64,000 nt of DNA from Thalassobaculum sp965228445 (GTDB taxonomy: Bacteria; Pseudomonadota; Alphaproteobacteria; Thalassobaculales; Thalassobaculaceae). The position numbers and the translations under genes were made by a program. Positions 16,960-24,257 of this stretch are shown in pieces. The DNA lies in NCBI GenBank assembly GCA_965228445.1, contig OZ245813.1, positions 2,046,001-2,110,000 on the forward strand, in the 5' to 3' direction. Under the pieces are notes generated by a model, which was not told the DNA's origin, did not search any database, and saw nothing but the letters and a program-made list of their open reading frames with translations. Position 1 is the stretch's first letter. Every line of letters begins with the position of its first letter.

Positions 16960-17732
16960 GCGGTCCCCGTCGGCAGGGTGTCGCCGGTCGACAGGGGCGA
17001 GGCGAACAGAGCCGCGTCCGCCGGGCCCGGCGCGACGCGGGTGTACTCCATGAAGCCGCCCTTGATGGTGAAGGCCATCTTCTGCCAGACCCGGTCGGAA
17101 TCGTACCAGAAGTCCAGGTCGATATCCCCGCGCATGGCGAACCGGTCGGCGTCCACCGGTCGGCCGAGCGCCTCGATCCTCTCGCTACCCACTTGCGCGA
17201 TGTCGAACTCCAGGATCCGGCCCTTCTGGCTGTCCAGCATGCGGGACTGCTCGGTGAAGCGCGGATGCCAGTAGCTGGAGGGCAGGATGTCGGCCGGCGC
17301 GGTCAGTCCGCCCTGCGGACCCTCGATGACCAGCCCGCCCGAACCGGCCCGGGCCGCGACCCGCTGGGCGTCGCCGTCATCGTTGGTGATGCTGTCGAGG
17401 CGCACCAGACGGCCGTCGCGCCAAATCTCCCGCGCGCGATGCTCGTAGCGATAGACGGTGATGAAGGCGAGCTTGACCTGGAAGGCGATGAACACGTCGA
17501 CCCGCAGCGTGTCGCCGTCGGCCTGATAGCGCTCCATGACATGACCGATCGGCGTGCCGTCGCGCTCGACCCGGAACTTCAGGACGCCCGGATATGCGGC
17601 GGCGAGCGACGGGGCCGCCATCGCGTCCGGCAGGCCCCATACCGAGGCGGCACCGGCCGCGGCCAGACCGCCGATTACGGATCGGCGGGACACGGGTCCG
17701 CCGGAAGATGGACAGGAGATTGTGCCGCTCAT
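16956..17732 (-). CDS. DUF6134 family exported protein (258 aa)
   Basis: The N-terminus carries a twin-arginine-like signal (SRRSVIGGLAAAGAASVWG, about residues 15-33). The mature part is beta-rich and fits DUF6134, whose members are of unknown function. Landmarks are KFRVERDGTPIGHV (about 52-65) and LPSSYWHPRFT (about 149-159). First gene of the leftward operon DUF6134-phrB-SDR-NTF2, behind a TGATCC-N18-TAGACA promoter. It is probably a periplasmic protein of the photo-oxidative stress response. Confidence 0.78.
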   Translation of the reverse strand: MSGTISCPSSGGPVSRRSVIGGLAAAGAASVWGLPDAMAAPSLAAAYPGVLKFRVERDGTPIGHVMERYQADGDTLRVDVFIAFQVKLAFITVYRYEHRAREIWRDGRLVRLDSITNDDGDAQRVAARAGSGGLVIEGPQGGLTAPADILPSSYWHPRFTEQSRMLDSQKGRILEFDIAQVGSERIEALGRPVDADRFAMRGDIDLDFWYDSDRVWQKMAFTIKGGFMEYTRVAPGPADAALFASPLSTGDTLPTGTA

Positions 17733-17769
17733 CGCTCACTCGCTACCGGTCTGCCCCCTGCTCCCGGCC

Positions 17770-17799
17770 TGTCTACGGCGCGCCGTGGCGATCGGATCA
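17770..17799 (-). promoter_or_regulatory. RpoE/ChrR-type promoter of the leftward phrB operon
   Basis: On the minus strand TGATCC (17799-17794), exactly 18 bp and TAGACA (17775-17770) precede the DUF6134 ATG by 37 nt. The -35 box and spacing are identical to the site at 8737-8766. The -10 box differs at two positions. Confidence 0.6.
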
Positions 17800-17906
17800 C
17801 CCGCGCGACGGCTGCTCCGGAGTTCGGAGCGGTGGTGCGACGGGTGGTGGGACGGGGGTCGCTGCGCTATATCTTGGGGAGCGACCAACGCACGGACCCG
17901 AGGCCG

Positions 17907-18407
17907 GTGAACAGTTTTCCCAACAATGACCACGATCACGACCGCTGCGTCGCCGACGCCCTGTCCTCGGCGGAGATCGTGTGCATGCAGCGCGGGGCTC
18001 GGCTGACCGACCTGCGCCGCCGGGTGCTGGAGCTGATCTGGGACAGCCACGCGCCGATCGGGGCCTACGACCTGATCGACAAGCTGAGCCGGGCGCGGGC
18101 CGATGACGGCGCGGAAGGCCGCGTCGCCCCGCCGACCGTCTACCGCGCCCTGGAGTTCCTGATCGAGCAGGGCCTGGTGCACCGGATCGAGAGCCTGAAC
18201 GCCTTCGTCGGCTGCGCCGAGCCCGAGCGGCCCCACCGGGGCTATTTCCTGATCTGCCAGAGCTGCGGCGCCGCCCACGAATTGGCCGGCAATGCGCTGG
18301 ACCGCGAGCTGCGGAACTATGCGGACGGCCTGGACTTCCAGGTGAAGCGGATCACCATCGAAGTGGCCGGGCTCTGCGCGGATTGCCACGAGCCCGCCGA
18401 AACCTGA
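17907..18407 (+). CDS. zur: Fur family regulator, Zur-type (166 aa)
   Basis: A zinc-responsive Fur-family repressor of alphaproteobacterial type. The segment HDHDRCVADALSSAEIVC (about residues 8-25) carries possible metal ligands. A winged helix follows (GARLTDLRRRVLELIWDSH, then APPTVYRALEFLIEQGLVHR at about 72-91). The dimerisation domain has the structural-zinc pairs C-x-x-C (ICQSCG) and C-x-x-C (LCADCH). I chose the GTG at 17907 because it retains the conserved N-terminus. No ATG is available upstream of these residues. It is followed after 26 nt by a COG0523 GTPase, a classic Zur-linked zinc metallochaperone. Confidence 0.88.
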   Translation: MNSFPNNDHDHDRCVADALSSAEIVCMQRGARLTDLRRRVLELIWDSHAPIGAYDLIDKLSRARADDGAEGRVAPPTVYRALEFLIEQGLVHRIESLNAFVGCAEPERPHRGYFLICQSCGAAHELAGNALDRELRNYADGLDFQVKRITIEVAGLCADCHEPAET

Positions 18408-18433
18408 ACAAGAGACTCTTACGGGAGCCCCCC

Positions 18434-19573
18434 ATGCCCGACGACACAGCCCCTCCGTCCCCTCTGGAGCGGATGCCGGTCTCCATCCTTACAGGCTTTC
18501 TCGGCAGCGGTAAGACCACCCTCCTGAAGGCGCTGCTGGCCCATCCGGGGATGAACCGGGTGGCGGTGATCATCAACGAGTTCGGCGAGATCGGCCTGGA
18601 CCACACGCTGATCGAGAGCGTGGACGAGGACGCCATCCTGCTGAACTCCGGCTGCCTGTGCTGCACCGTGCGCGGCGACCTGCTGGACACGATGAAGTCG
18701 CTGTACAAGCGCCGCGCCAAGGGCGAGATCGCCGAGTTCGACCGGATCGTGATCGAGACCACCGGCCTCGCCGATCCTGCGCCCATCCTGCACACCATGA
18801 TGTCCGACGGCTTCCTGGTCACCCGCTTCACCCTGGACGGGGTGATCACGGTGGTCGACGCCGTGAACGCCATGACCCAGTTCGACCGGCAGTTCGAGAG
18901 CGTGAAGCAGGCCGCCGTGGCGGACCGGGTGGTCTTGACCAAGACCGACCTGATCTCCGAGGAGGCCGCCCAGGCGGTCGAGCAGCGGATCGGCGCGATC
19001 AACCCGGCCGCCCCGGTGCTGCGGGTGGTCAGCGGCGACATCGATCCGGCCGAGCTGTTCAATGCCGGCCTGTACAACCCGATGACGAAATCCTCGGACG
19101 TGCAGCGCTGGCTGAAGGAGGAGGCCTATCGGGACACCGAGGGCCACGTCTATCACCGGGACGGCGAGGACGGGCATCAGCATGATCATAGCCATGGACA
19201 TGGCCATGGTCACAGCCACGATCATGATCACGGCCACCACCACCACGACGTCAACCGGCACGACGACCATATCCGGGCGTTCTGCCTGACCTTCGACGAG
19301 CCCTTCCCCTGGAACAAGATCGCCCCGGCCCTGGACATGCTGGTCCAGACCCATGGCGCCAACCTGCTGCGTATGAAGGGCATTCTGAACGTGGTGGAGA
19401 TCGACCAGCCGGTGGTGGTGCACGCGGTCCAGCACCTGTTCCACCCGCCGGCCAAGCTCGACGCCTGGCCCGACGACGACCGCCGCTCCAAGCTGGTGAT
19501 CATCGCCCGCGACATGGAGCAGGATCAGATGACCCGGATCTTCAACTCCTACCTGGCGCTGGAATTCGCGTAA
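18434..19573 (+). CDS. COG0523 family GTPase, putative zinc metallochaperone (379 aa)
   Basis: A G3E-class GTPase of the CobW/ZNG1-like group, thought to deliver zinc to client proteins under zinc limitation. The Walker A GFLGSGKTTLL is at residues 21-31, the metal-binding CLCC at 74-77, and the nucleotide-specificity motif LTKTD is also present. A linker of about 35 residues at roughly 246-279 is very rich in His (GHQHDHSHGHGHGHSHDHDH), which could store or sense zinc. The C-terminal CobW_C domain starts at IRAFCLTFDEPFPW. Its position directly after zur strongly suggests a zinc rather than cobalt role. A COG0523 protein serving nitrile hydratase is less likely, as no such gene is near. Confidence 0.9.
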   Translation: MPDDTAPPSPLERMPVSILTGFLGSGKTTLLKALLAHPGMNRVAVIINEFGEIGLDHTLIESVDEDAILLNSGCLCCTVRGDLLDTMKSLYKRRAKGEIAEFDRIVIETTGLADPAPILHTMMSDGFLVTRFTLDGVITVVDAVNAMTQFDRQFESVKQAAVADRVVLTKTDLISEEAAQAVEQRIGAINPAAPVLRVVSGDIDPAELFNAGLYNPMTKSSDVQRWLKEEAYRDTEGHVYHRDGEDGHQHDHSHGHGHGHSHDHDHGHHHHDVNRHDDHIRAFCLTFDEPFPWNKIAPALDMLVQTHGANLLRMKGILNVVEIDQPVVVHAVQHLFHPPAKLDAWPDDDRRSKLVIIARDMEQDQMTRIFNSYLALEFA

Positions 19574-19583
19574 GGCCGCCGGC

Positions 19584-20117
19584 TCACTTCCCCAGAACGA
19601 AGCCCGCGGTGCCCATGATGGCGATGCCGCCGCTGTCGGGCACCGGACGGGCCTGGATCAGGATGCGGCGGCGCCAGCCGTCCCCCTGGTCGAGCGAATA
19701 GGACGCCCGGAACTCGCCGCTCGGCTTGGTCTCGAAGGCGTCCTGGGTGAAGCCGAGGGCGTCCTTGGAGAACCAGAAGCCGACCTGGTCGCGCAGGTTC
19801 TCGATGTCGCTGTATTTCGACACCACGAAGCAGTGATCCGGCCGGTCGGAGGCCACCAGCACGTCGTGCCGGGTGTTGTATTTCCACACCGTGCCCGGCT
19901 GGCCCTGGAGCCACTGCTGCGCCAGCTCGTCCGGCAGCTCGATCATGCCGTCGGGGACGATCGGCTGCTGGTTGTGCGCCGCCGGCATGCAGCGGGTCAG
20001 GAACGCCTCCAGGAACGTCCGGTTATGGGCCACGCCCCTGTCTTCGGCCGAGGCGGCCGCCGTCCACGCCCCGAGGGCAAGACCGGTCCAGAGGCAGAGC
20101 AGCAGCTTTCGCATCAT
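19584..20117 (-). CDS. secreted protein of unknown function (177 aa)
   Basis: I do not recognise the family. The protein has a Sec signal peptide (LLLCLWTGLALGAWTAAASA, cleavage after about residue 23). The mature part of about 150 residues has two Cys, in LTRCMPAA and DHCFVV, that could form a disulfide. The C-terminus has alternating strands (RRRILIQARPVPDSGGIAIMGTAGF) typical of a small beta domain. It lies 17 nt downstream of the AEC transporter gene on the same strand, so the two are probably co-transcribed. Two adjacent ATGs compete; 20117 has GAGGA ten bases upstream. Confidence 0.7.
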   Translation of the reverse strand: MMRKLLLCLWTGLALGAWTAAASAEDRGVAHNRTFLEAFLTRCMPAAHNQQPIVPDGMIELPDELAQQWLQGQPGTVWKYNTRHDVLVASDRPDHCFVVSKYSDIENLRDQVGFWFSKDALGFTQDAFETKPSGEFRASYSLDQGDGWRRRILIQARPVPDSGGIAIMGTAGFVLGK

Positions 20118-20134
20118 CGTCACGTCGTCCTCGC

Positions 20135-21025
20135 TCAGGTTCCCGGCATCACCAGGTACAGCACCACCGGCAGCGAGACGAAGCTGAACAGGGTGGACAG
20201 CACCACCGCGCCGGCCAGGGTTTCCGGCGATCGACCGTAGCGCAGGGCGAACAGGTATGTGAACACCGCCACCGGCAGGGAGGACTGGATGATCAGCACG
20301 CCGGCCATCACCGGCGGCAGGGAGAACGCCCAGGCGGTCGCCGTGCCGATGCCGAATCCAAGCACCATCCGCGTCACCGCCACCGCGAGGCTCTCGCCCA
20401 GCGACGAGATGCGGAGCTGGGCGATCGACACGCCGAGGGCGATCAGCATGACCGGGATGGTCACCCCGGAGAGCAGCTGCGTCGTCTTGGCGATCGGCTC
20501 CGGCACGGTGATGTCGAACGCCATCACGAGCAGGGCCAGCACCAGCGCATAGGCCACCGGCGAGGTCAGCAGCAGCCGGAACGAAGCCTTGCCGGCGGCG
20601 ATGGCGACGCCGACGGTGAACTGCAGGACGATCATCACCGCGAAGAACGACACCGCCGACGCGAGGCCGGCCTCGCCGAACGCGAACAGGCAGACCGGCA
20701 GGCCGATATTGCCGCAATTGGGAAACATCAGCGCCGGCAGGAAGGCGGCCCGGGAGAACCCGGCGATCATCAGCCAGATCAGCCCGACCACCGCGAAACC
20801 GAAGATCGCCGTCAGCGAGGCGGCCGCCATCAGTCCGAAATCCCCGAGCGAGACGTCCAGACGGGTCAGGACGTCGAACACGATGCAGGGCGTGCCGATG
20901 TTCACGGTCAGCCCGGTCACCGTCTCGCTGTCGAACGGCCGGTCCATGCGCCGCCAGACCCAGCCGATCGCCGCACAGGCGAAGACGGGCGAGACGAGCG
21001 CGAGAAGGTCGAGCAGGATCAGCAA
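20135..21025 (-). CDS. AEC family (auxin efflux carrier-type) transporter (296 aa)
   Basis: A polytopic inner-membrane protein of the Mem_trans/AEC family, which exports small organic anions such as malate. The first helix is LLALVSPVFACAAIGWVW. The family's conserved NIGTPCIVF and FPNCGNIGLPVCLFAFG blocks lie at about residues 42-50 and 101-117. I place the start at TTG 21025, because GGAGAG sits six bases upstream and an ATG at 21100 would extend into the divergent ridA promoter. The gene is divergent from ridA. The substrate is unknown. Confidence 0.8.
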   Translation of the reverse strand: MLILLDLLALVSPVFACAAIGWVWRRMDRPFDSETVTGLTVNIGTPCIVFDVLTRLDVSLGDFGLMAAASLTAIFGFAVVGLIWLMIAGFSRAAFLPALMFPNCGNIGLPVCLFAFGEAGLASAVSFFAVMIVLQFTVGVAIAAGKASFRLLLTSPVAYALVLALLVMAFDITVPEPIAKTTQLLSGVTIPVMLIALGVSIAQLRISSLGESLAVAVTRMVLGFGIGTATAWAFSLPPVMAGVLIIQSSLPVAVFTYLFALRYGRSPETLAGAVVLSTLFSFVSLPVVLYLVMPGT

Positions 21026-21115
21026 GGCGGACTCTCCGAGGACAGGATGGTGGTATGTACCCGAGCGCGGACCCGGCGTCACGCCACCGACCGTTCCCAC
21101 AGTAAGGATTTAGCG

Positions 21116-21499
21116 ATGAAACGCGTGATCAACCCGACGGACATCGCCCCGCCGGCCAGCGCCTATCACCACGCGGTGCTGACCCGGCCGGTGGAGAGCC
21201 TGCTGACCCTGTCGGGTCAGCTCGGCGAAGCGCCCGACGGATCCTGCCTGCCGGACGCCTCGTCCCAGGCCCGACAGGCCTGGAGCAACGTCCGGTCGAT
21301 CCTGTCGGAGGCCGGCATGGCGCTGGACGACGTGGTCAAGGTGACCAGCTACATCGTCGGGCAGGAGAACATCGCCGCCTATGTCGCCGCCCACAAGGAG
21401 GTGCTCGGGGCGCGCCTGCCGCCCTGGACGCTGGTGGTCGTCGCCGCCCTGGGCCGGCCGGAGTATCTGGTCGAGATCGACGTCACCGCGGCGCGCTGA
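21116..21499 (+). CDS. RidA family protein (127 aa)
   Basis: A trimeric enamine/imine deaminase-like protein of the YjgF/YER057c/UK114 (RidA) superfamily. The fold begins with LLTLSGQLGEAPDG (about residues 24-37). It contains the helix QARQAWSNVRSILSEAG and ends with LPPWTLVVVAALGRPEYLVEIDV. The strictly conserved Arg that binds the substrate carboxylate in true RidA is replaced by the PPWT context typical of the Rid1-7 side groups, so deaminase activity is not certain. The ATG at 21116 is preceded by TAAGGAT. Confidence 0.82.
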   Translation: MKRVINPTDIAPPASAYHHAVLTRPVESLLTLSGQLGEAPDGSCLPDASSQARQAWSNVRSILSEAGMALDDVVKVTSYIVGQENIAAYVAAHKEVLGARLPPWTLVVVAALGRPEYLVEIDVTAAR

Positions 21500-21613
21500 T
21501 CCCGCCGCCGGCCGAACGGCCGCGGCACGACTGCCGTTCCGCGCGGGCCCTTGTCAAACGCCGGCCGCTGCGGCACCTGTGCGGCAACCAATAAAACACT
21601 TCAGGAGAGGCGC

Positions 21614-22249
21614 ATGATCTTCTACGAGCCGGGACAGCATAAAGAGCACGGGTTCAGCCACGATCCGTTCAAGGCCTTCTGCAGCCCGCGCCCGATCGGC
21701 TGGATCGGATCGATCGACGATCAGGGACGCACCAACCTCGCCCCCTACAGCTTCTTCAATGCCATGGCCTCGAACCCGCCCCAGGTGGTGTTCGGTACCG
21801 GCAGCCGGCCGGACGGCAGCAAGAAGGACAGCCAGCTCAACATCGAGCAGACCGGCCAGTTCACCCTCAGCATCGTCGGCCACGCCCTGAAGGACGAGAT
21901 GAACGCCAGTTCGGCCGCCCTGCCCCACGGTCAGAGCGAGTTCGAGACGGCCGGCATCGAGGGCGCGGCCTCGCGCCTGGTCAAGCCACTCTGGGTCGCC
22001 AAGGCGCCGATCGCCTTCGAGTGCGTCTATCGCCAGACGATCGAGATGGAAAGCTGGGACGAGACCCACAAGAACTACATGCTGATCGGCACGGTGATCG
22101 GCATCCACGTGTCCGAAGACGTGATCGTCGACGGCAAGGCGGACGTGACCCGCTGGAAGCCGGTCTCGCGGCTCGGGTATTTCGACTACGCCACGGTGAC
22201 CGAGGTGTTCGAGATGTTCCGCCCGGAAGGCGCGCCGCGACCGACTTGA
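21614..22249 (+). CDS. flavin reductase family protein (211 aa)
   Basis: A flavin-binding split-barrel protein (Flavin_Reduct, PF01613). The signature PRPIGWIGSIDDQGRTNLAPYSFFNAMASNPP spans about residues 25-56 and forms the FMN site. Proteins of this group reduce flavin for a partner monooxygenase or act as flavin oxidoreductases. The ATG at 21614 follows AGGAGAGG. It may form a unit with ridA upstream (114 nt gap), as in pyrimidine-degradation-like sets, but no oxygenase partner is nearby. The gene ends at a large inverted repeat. Confidence 0.85.
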   Translation: MIFYEPGQHKEHGFSHDPFKAFCSPRPIGWIGSIDDQGRTNLAPYSFFNAMASNPPQVVFGTGSRPDGSKKDSQLNIEQTGQFTLSIVGHALKDEMNASSAALPHGQSEFETAGIEGAASRLVKPLWVAKAPIAFECVYRQTIEMESWDETHKNYMLIGTVIGIHVSEDVIVDGKADVTRWKPVSRLGYFDYATVTEVFEMFRPEGAPRPT

Positions 22250-22260
22250 CGCACCGGCCC

Positions 22261-22378
22261 GCCCTTCGACACGCCCCCCGGGACTGACGCCCGGGGGGCT
22301 GCTCAGGGTGAGGTCAGAAAGACAGAAACAACTCACGACCTCACCCTGAGCAGCCCCGACAGGGGCGTGTCGAAGGGC
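22261..22378. repeat. 118-bp nested inverted repeat, family A copy 1
   Basis: The outer arms 22261-22277 and 22362-22378 are exact 17-bp reverse complements (GCCCTTCGACACGCCCC). The inner arms 22297-22315 and 22337-22355 are exact over 19 bp (GGCTGCTCAGGGTGAGGTC). It fills the gap between convergent genes and may act as a two-way terminator. A second copy lies at 31907-32018 and a fragment at 62350-62386. Confidence 0.85.
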
Positions 22379-22441
22379 CTCCCCTCCCCCGTCCCGGCAT
22401 AAATTCGGCGAGCGGGAAACGGGAAAGTCGCAGAAGCTCGC

Positions 22442-23416
22442 CTAAACCGTCAGCACCAGCTTGCCGGAGACGGCGCGGGCCGACAGGGCGGCGAGGGCGT
22501 CGCGGGCCCTGTCCAGGGGGTAGGTCTCGCTCACCAGCGGGCTGATCTTCCCCGCCGCGTGCAGGTCGAACAGCGCCTTGAAGTTGGCCGCGTCCAGATC
22601 GGGTTCGTTGCGGCGGAACTGGCCCCAGAACACCCCGACCACGGCGCAGCCCTTGAGCAGGGTCAGGTTGGCCGGCACCTGGGGGATCTCGCCGCTGGCG
22701 AAGCCGACTACCAGATACCGCCCGTTCCAGGCCATCGAGCGCAGGCTCGGCTGCAACAGGTCACCGCCGACCGGGTCGTAGACCACGTCGACCCCGCGCC
22801 CGCCGGTGATCTCCTTCAGCCGGTCGCGGAACCCGTCCTCGGCATAGTTCACCACCTCGTCGGCGCCCTGGGCCTTGGCCACGGCGAGCTTCTCGGCGGA
22901 GCTGGCGGCGGCGATGACCTTCGCGCCCATCGCCTTGGCGATCTGTATCGCCGCCACGCCGACGCCGCCGGACGCGCCCAGCACCAGCAGGGTCTCGCCC
23001 GGCTGGATCGCCGCGCGCTGGGCCAGGGCATGATAGGACGTGCCGTAGGTGATGGCGAAGCCGGCGGCCGTCACCTCGTCCATCGTCTCCGGCCGGCGCA
23101 GCAGCCGGTCCGGCGTGGTCACGATCTCCTCGGCGAAGCCGCCCCAGATCGTGGTGGCGATCACCGGGTCGCCGACCGCGACGTCGGTGACGTCGGCGGC
23201 GACCTCGACCACCGTGCCGGCGACCTCGCCGCCGGGGGAGAACGGCGGCTCCGGCTTGAACTGGTACTTGCCCTGGGTGATCAGGACGTCGGGAAAGTTC
23301 ACCCCGCAGGCCGCGACCTTGAGCCGGACCTGCCCCGCCTCCAGCGGCGCCGGGGCCACCTCCTCGACCACGAGGTCGTCGATCGAGCCATAGGCCTTGC
23401 ACAACACGGCGCGCAT
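22442..23416 (-). CDS. NADPH:quinone oxidoreductase-type MDR protein (324 aa)
   Basis: A zinc-free medium-chain dehydrogenase/reductase. The catalytic-domain start MRAVLCKAYGSIDDLVVEEV and the PDVLITQGKYQFKPEPPFSPGGEVAG block (about residues 43-68) are typical of quinone oxidoreductases. The NADPH fold is marked by LLVLGASGGVGVAAIQIAKAMG (about 140-161). Cys ligands for zinc are lacking. It is soluble and acts on quinones or alpha,beta-unsaturated carbonyls. The ATG at 23416 has AGGGAGAG upstream. It follows the ArsR/SufR-like regulator by 47 nt, which probably controls it. Confidence 0.87.
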   Translation of the reverse strand: MRAVLCKAYGSIDDLVVEEVAPAPLEAGQVRLKVAACGVNFPDVLITQGKYQFKPEPPFSPGGEVAGTVVEVAADVTDVAVGDPVIATTIWGGFAEEIVTTPDRLLRRPETMDEVTAAGFAITYGTSYHALAQRAAIQPGETLLVLGASGGVGVAAIQIAKAMGAKVIAAASSAEKLAVAKAQGADEVVNYAEDGFRDRLKEITGGRGVDVVYDPVGGDLLQPSLRSMAWNGRYLVVGFASGEIPQVPANLTLLKGCAVVGVFWGQFRRNEPDLDAANFKALFDLHAAGKISPLVSETYPLDRARDALAALSARAVSGKLVLTV

Positions 23417-23463
23417 GTTTCTCTCCCTGAAGTCTGTCGTTCGGATTGGGCGGGCAGTGTGGC

Positions 23464-24099
23464 TCAGGCGGCGGTGACCCGATAGGCGCAACGTCGCCCG
23501 CCGGCCAGAACGTGGTCCACCCGCTCGACCACCGCGTCGCTGCCCAGGGCCTCACGGAACACCGCCAGCTCGGACCGGCACAGGTTCCGGCAGGCCGCGG
23601 CGGCGGCGCAGATCGGACAGTGGTTCTCGATCAGCAGCAGCGCCCCGTCCTCGTCCCGCCGCCATTCGGCCATGTAACCCTCGCGGTCGCGCAGATCGGC
23701 GAGCCGGGCCACCTTCTGCTCCAGCGTGGCGACCCCGTCGGTGGCCTGAAGATAGGTCTGCCGCTGCTCCGCCTCACGTCGGGCGATCAGCCGGTCCAGA
23801 CCTGCGTCGCCGAACTCGGCCCGCACCGCGTCCAGCAGCGCCAGGGACAGATCCGAGTGCCGGTCGGGAAACCGGGCATGCCCGGTCTCGGTCAGCCGCC
23901 ACAGCCGTTTCGGGCGTCCGCGGCCGGCACGCTGATCCTCGAAGGCGACCAGCCCGTCCGCCTCGAGCTTCACCAGAAGCTGGCGCACCGCCTCGCTGGT
24001 GACGCCGAACGCGGCGCTCAGGTCGGCGATGCTTTCCGGCCCCCGCGTCTTCAGACGGAACAGGATGCGATCCACCGTCGTCTCGGACATCTCGCTCAC
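23464..24099 (-). CDS. ArsR/SufR-like transcriptional regulator with C-terminal cysteines (211 aa)
   Basis: A COG2345-type regulator. The N-terminal winged helix is ESIADLSAAFGVTSEAVRQLLVKLEADGLV (about residues 22-51), followed by a basic wing (RAGRGRPKRLWRLT). The C-terminal domain has C161, C164, C170, C174 and C204 in ENHCPICAAAAACRNLC...GRRC. C161 and C174 keep the 12-residue spacing of the SufR iron-sulfur motif, but the third SufR cysteine is absent. It is likely redox- or FeS-responsive and probably regulates the quinone oxidoreductase immediately downstream. The start is GTG 24099 or ATG 24090, with no clear Shine-Dalgarno sequence. Confidence 0.8.
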   Translation of the reverse strand: MSEMSETTVDRILFRLKTRGPESIADLSAAFGVTSEAVRQLLVKLEADGLVAFEDQRAGRGRPKRLWRLTETGHARFPDRHSDLSLALLDAVRAEFGDAGLDRLIARREAEQRQTYLQATDGVATLEQKVARLADLRDREGYMAEWRRDEDGALLLIENHCPICAAAAACRNLCRSELAVFREALGSDAVVERVDHVLAGGRRCAYRVTAA

Positions 24100-24187
24100 T
24101 CGTTTTTAGCCAAGTTCTCCCTTGTAAATAACGAAAACCGCCGCGGATTTCCAGACGGGGAAAAGCACCCGGAAAGACAACCATAAA

Positions 24188-24202
24188 TTAACTGAATTTT
24201 AT
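24188..24202 (+). promoter_or_regulatory. CtrA-box-like site upstream of the chemoreceptor gene
   Basis: TTAA-CTGAATT-TTAT matches the TTAA-N7-TTAA CtrA consensus at 7 of 8 defined bases. It lies 56 bp upstream of the chemoreceptor ATG. Chemotaxis genes are common CtrA targets in alphaproteobacteria. A chance match is quite possible in this AT-richer gap. Confidence 0.3.
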
Positions 24203-24257
24203 CGAACTCGTGAAATGATGCCTTAACCTCAATGCAACTCACACGCAGGAGCCTGTT

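Noticed and set aside
17193..17906. Extension of the zur frame 238 codons upstream
   Set aside because: The extension is antisense to DUF6134 and has no similarity; the Fur-type N-terminus begins at the GTG 17907.
19171..19270. His-rich DNA stretch (CATGGCCATGGTCAC-type) as a tandem repeat or array
   Set aside because: It is coding repetition of His/Gly/Asp codons within the GTPase, not a DNA repeat element.
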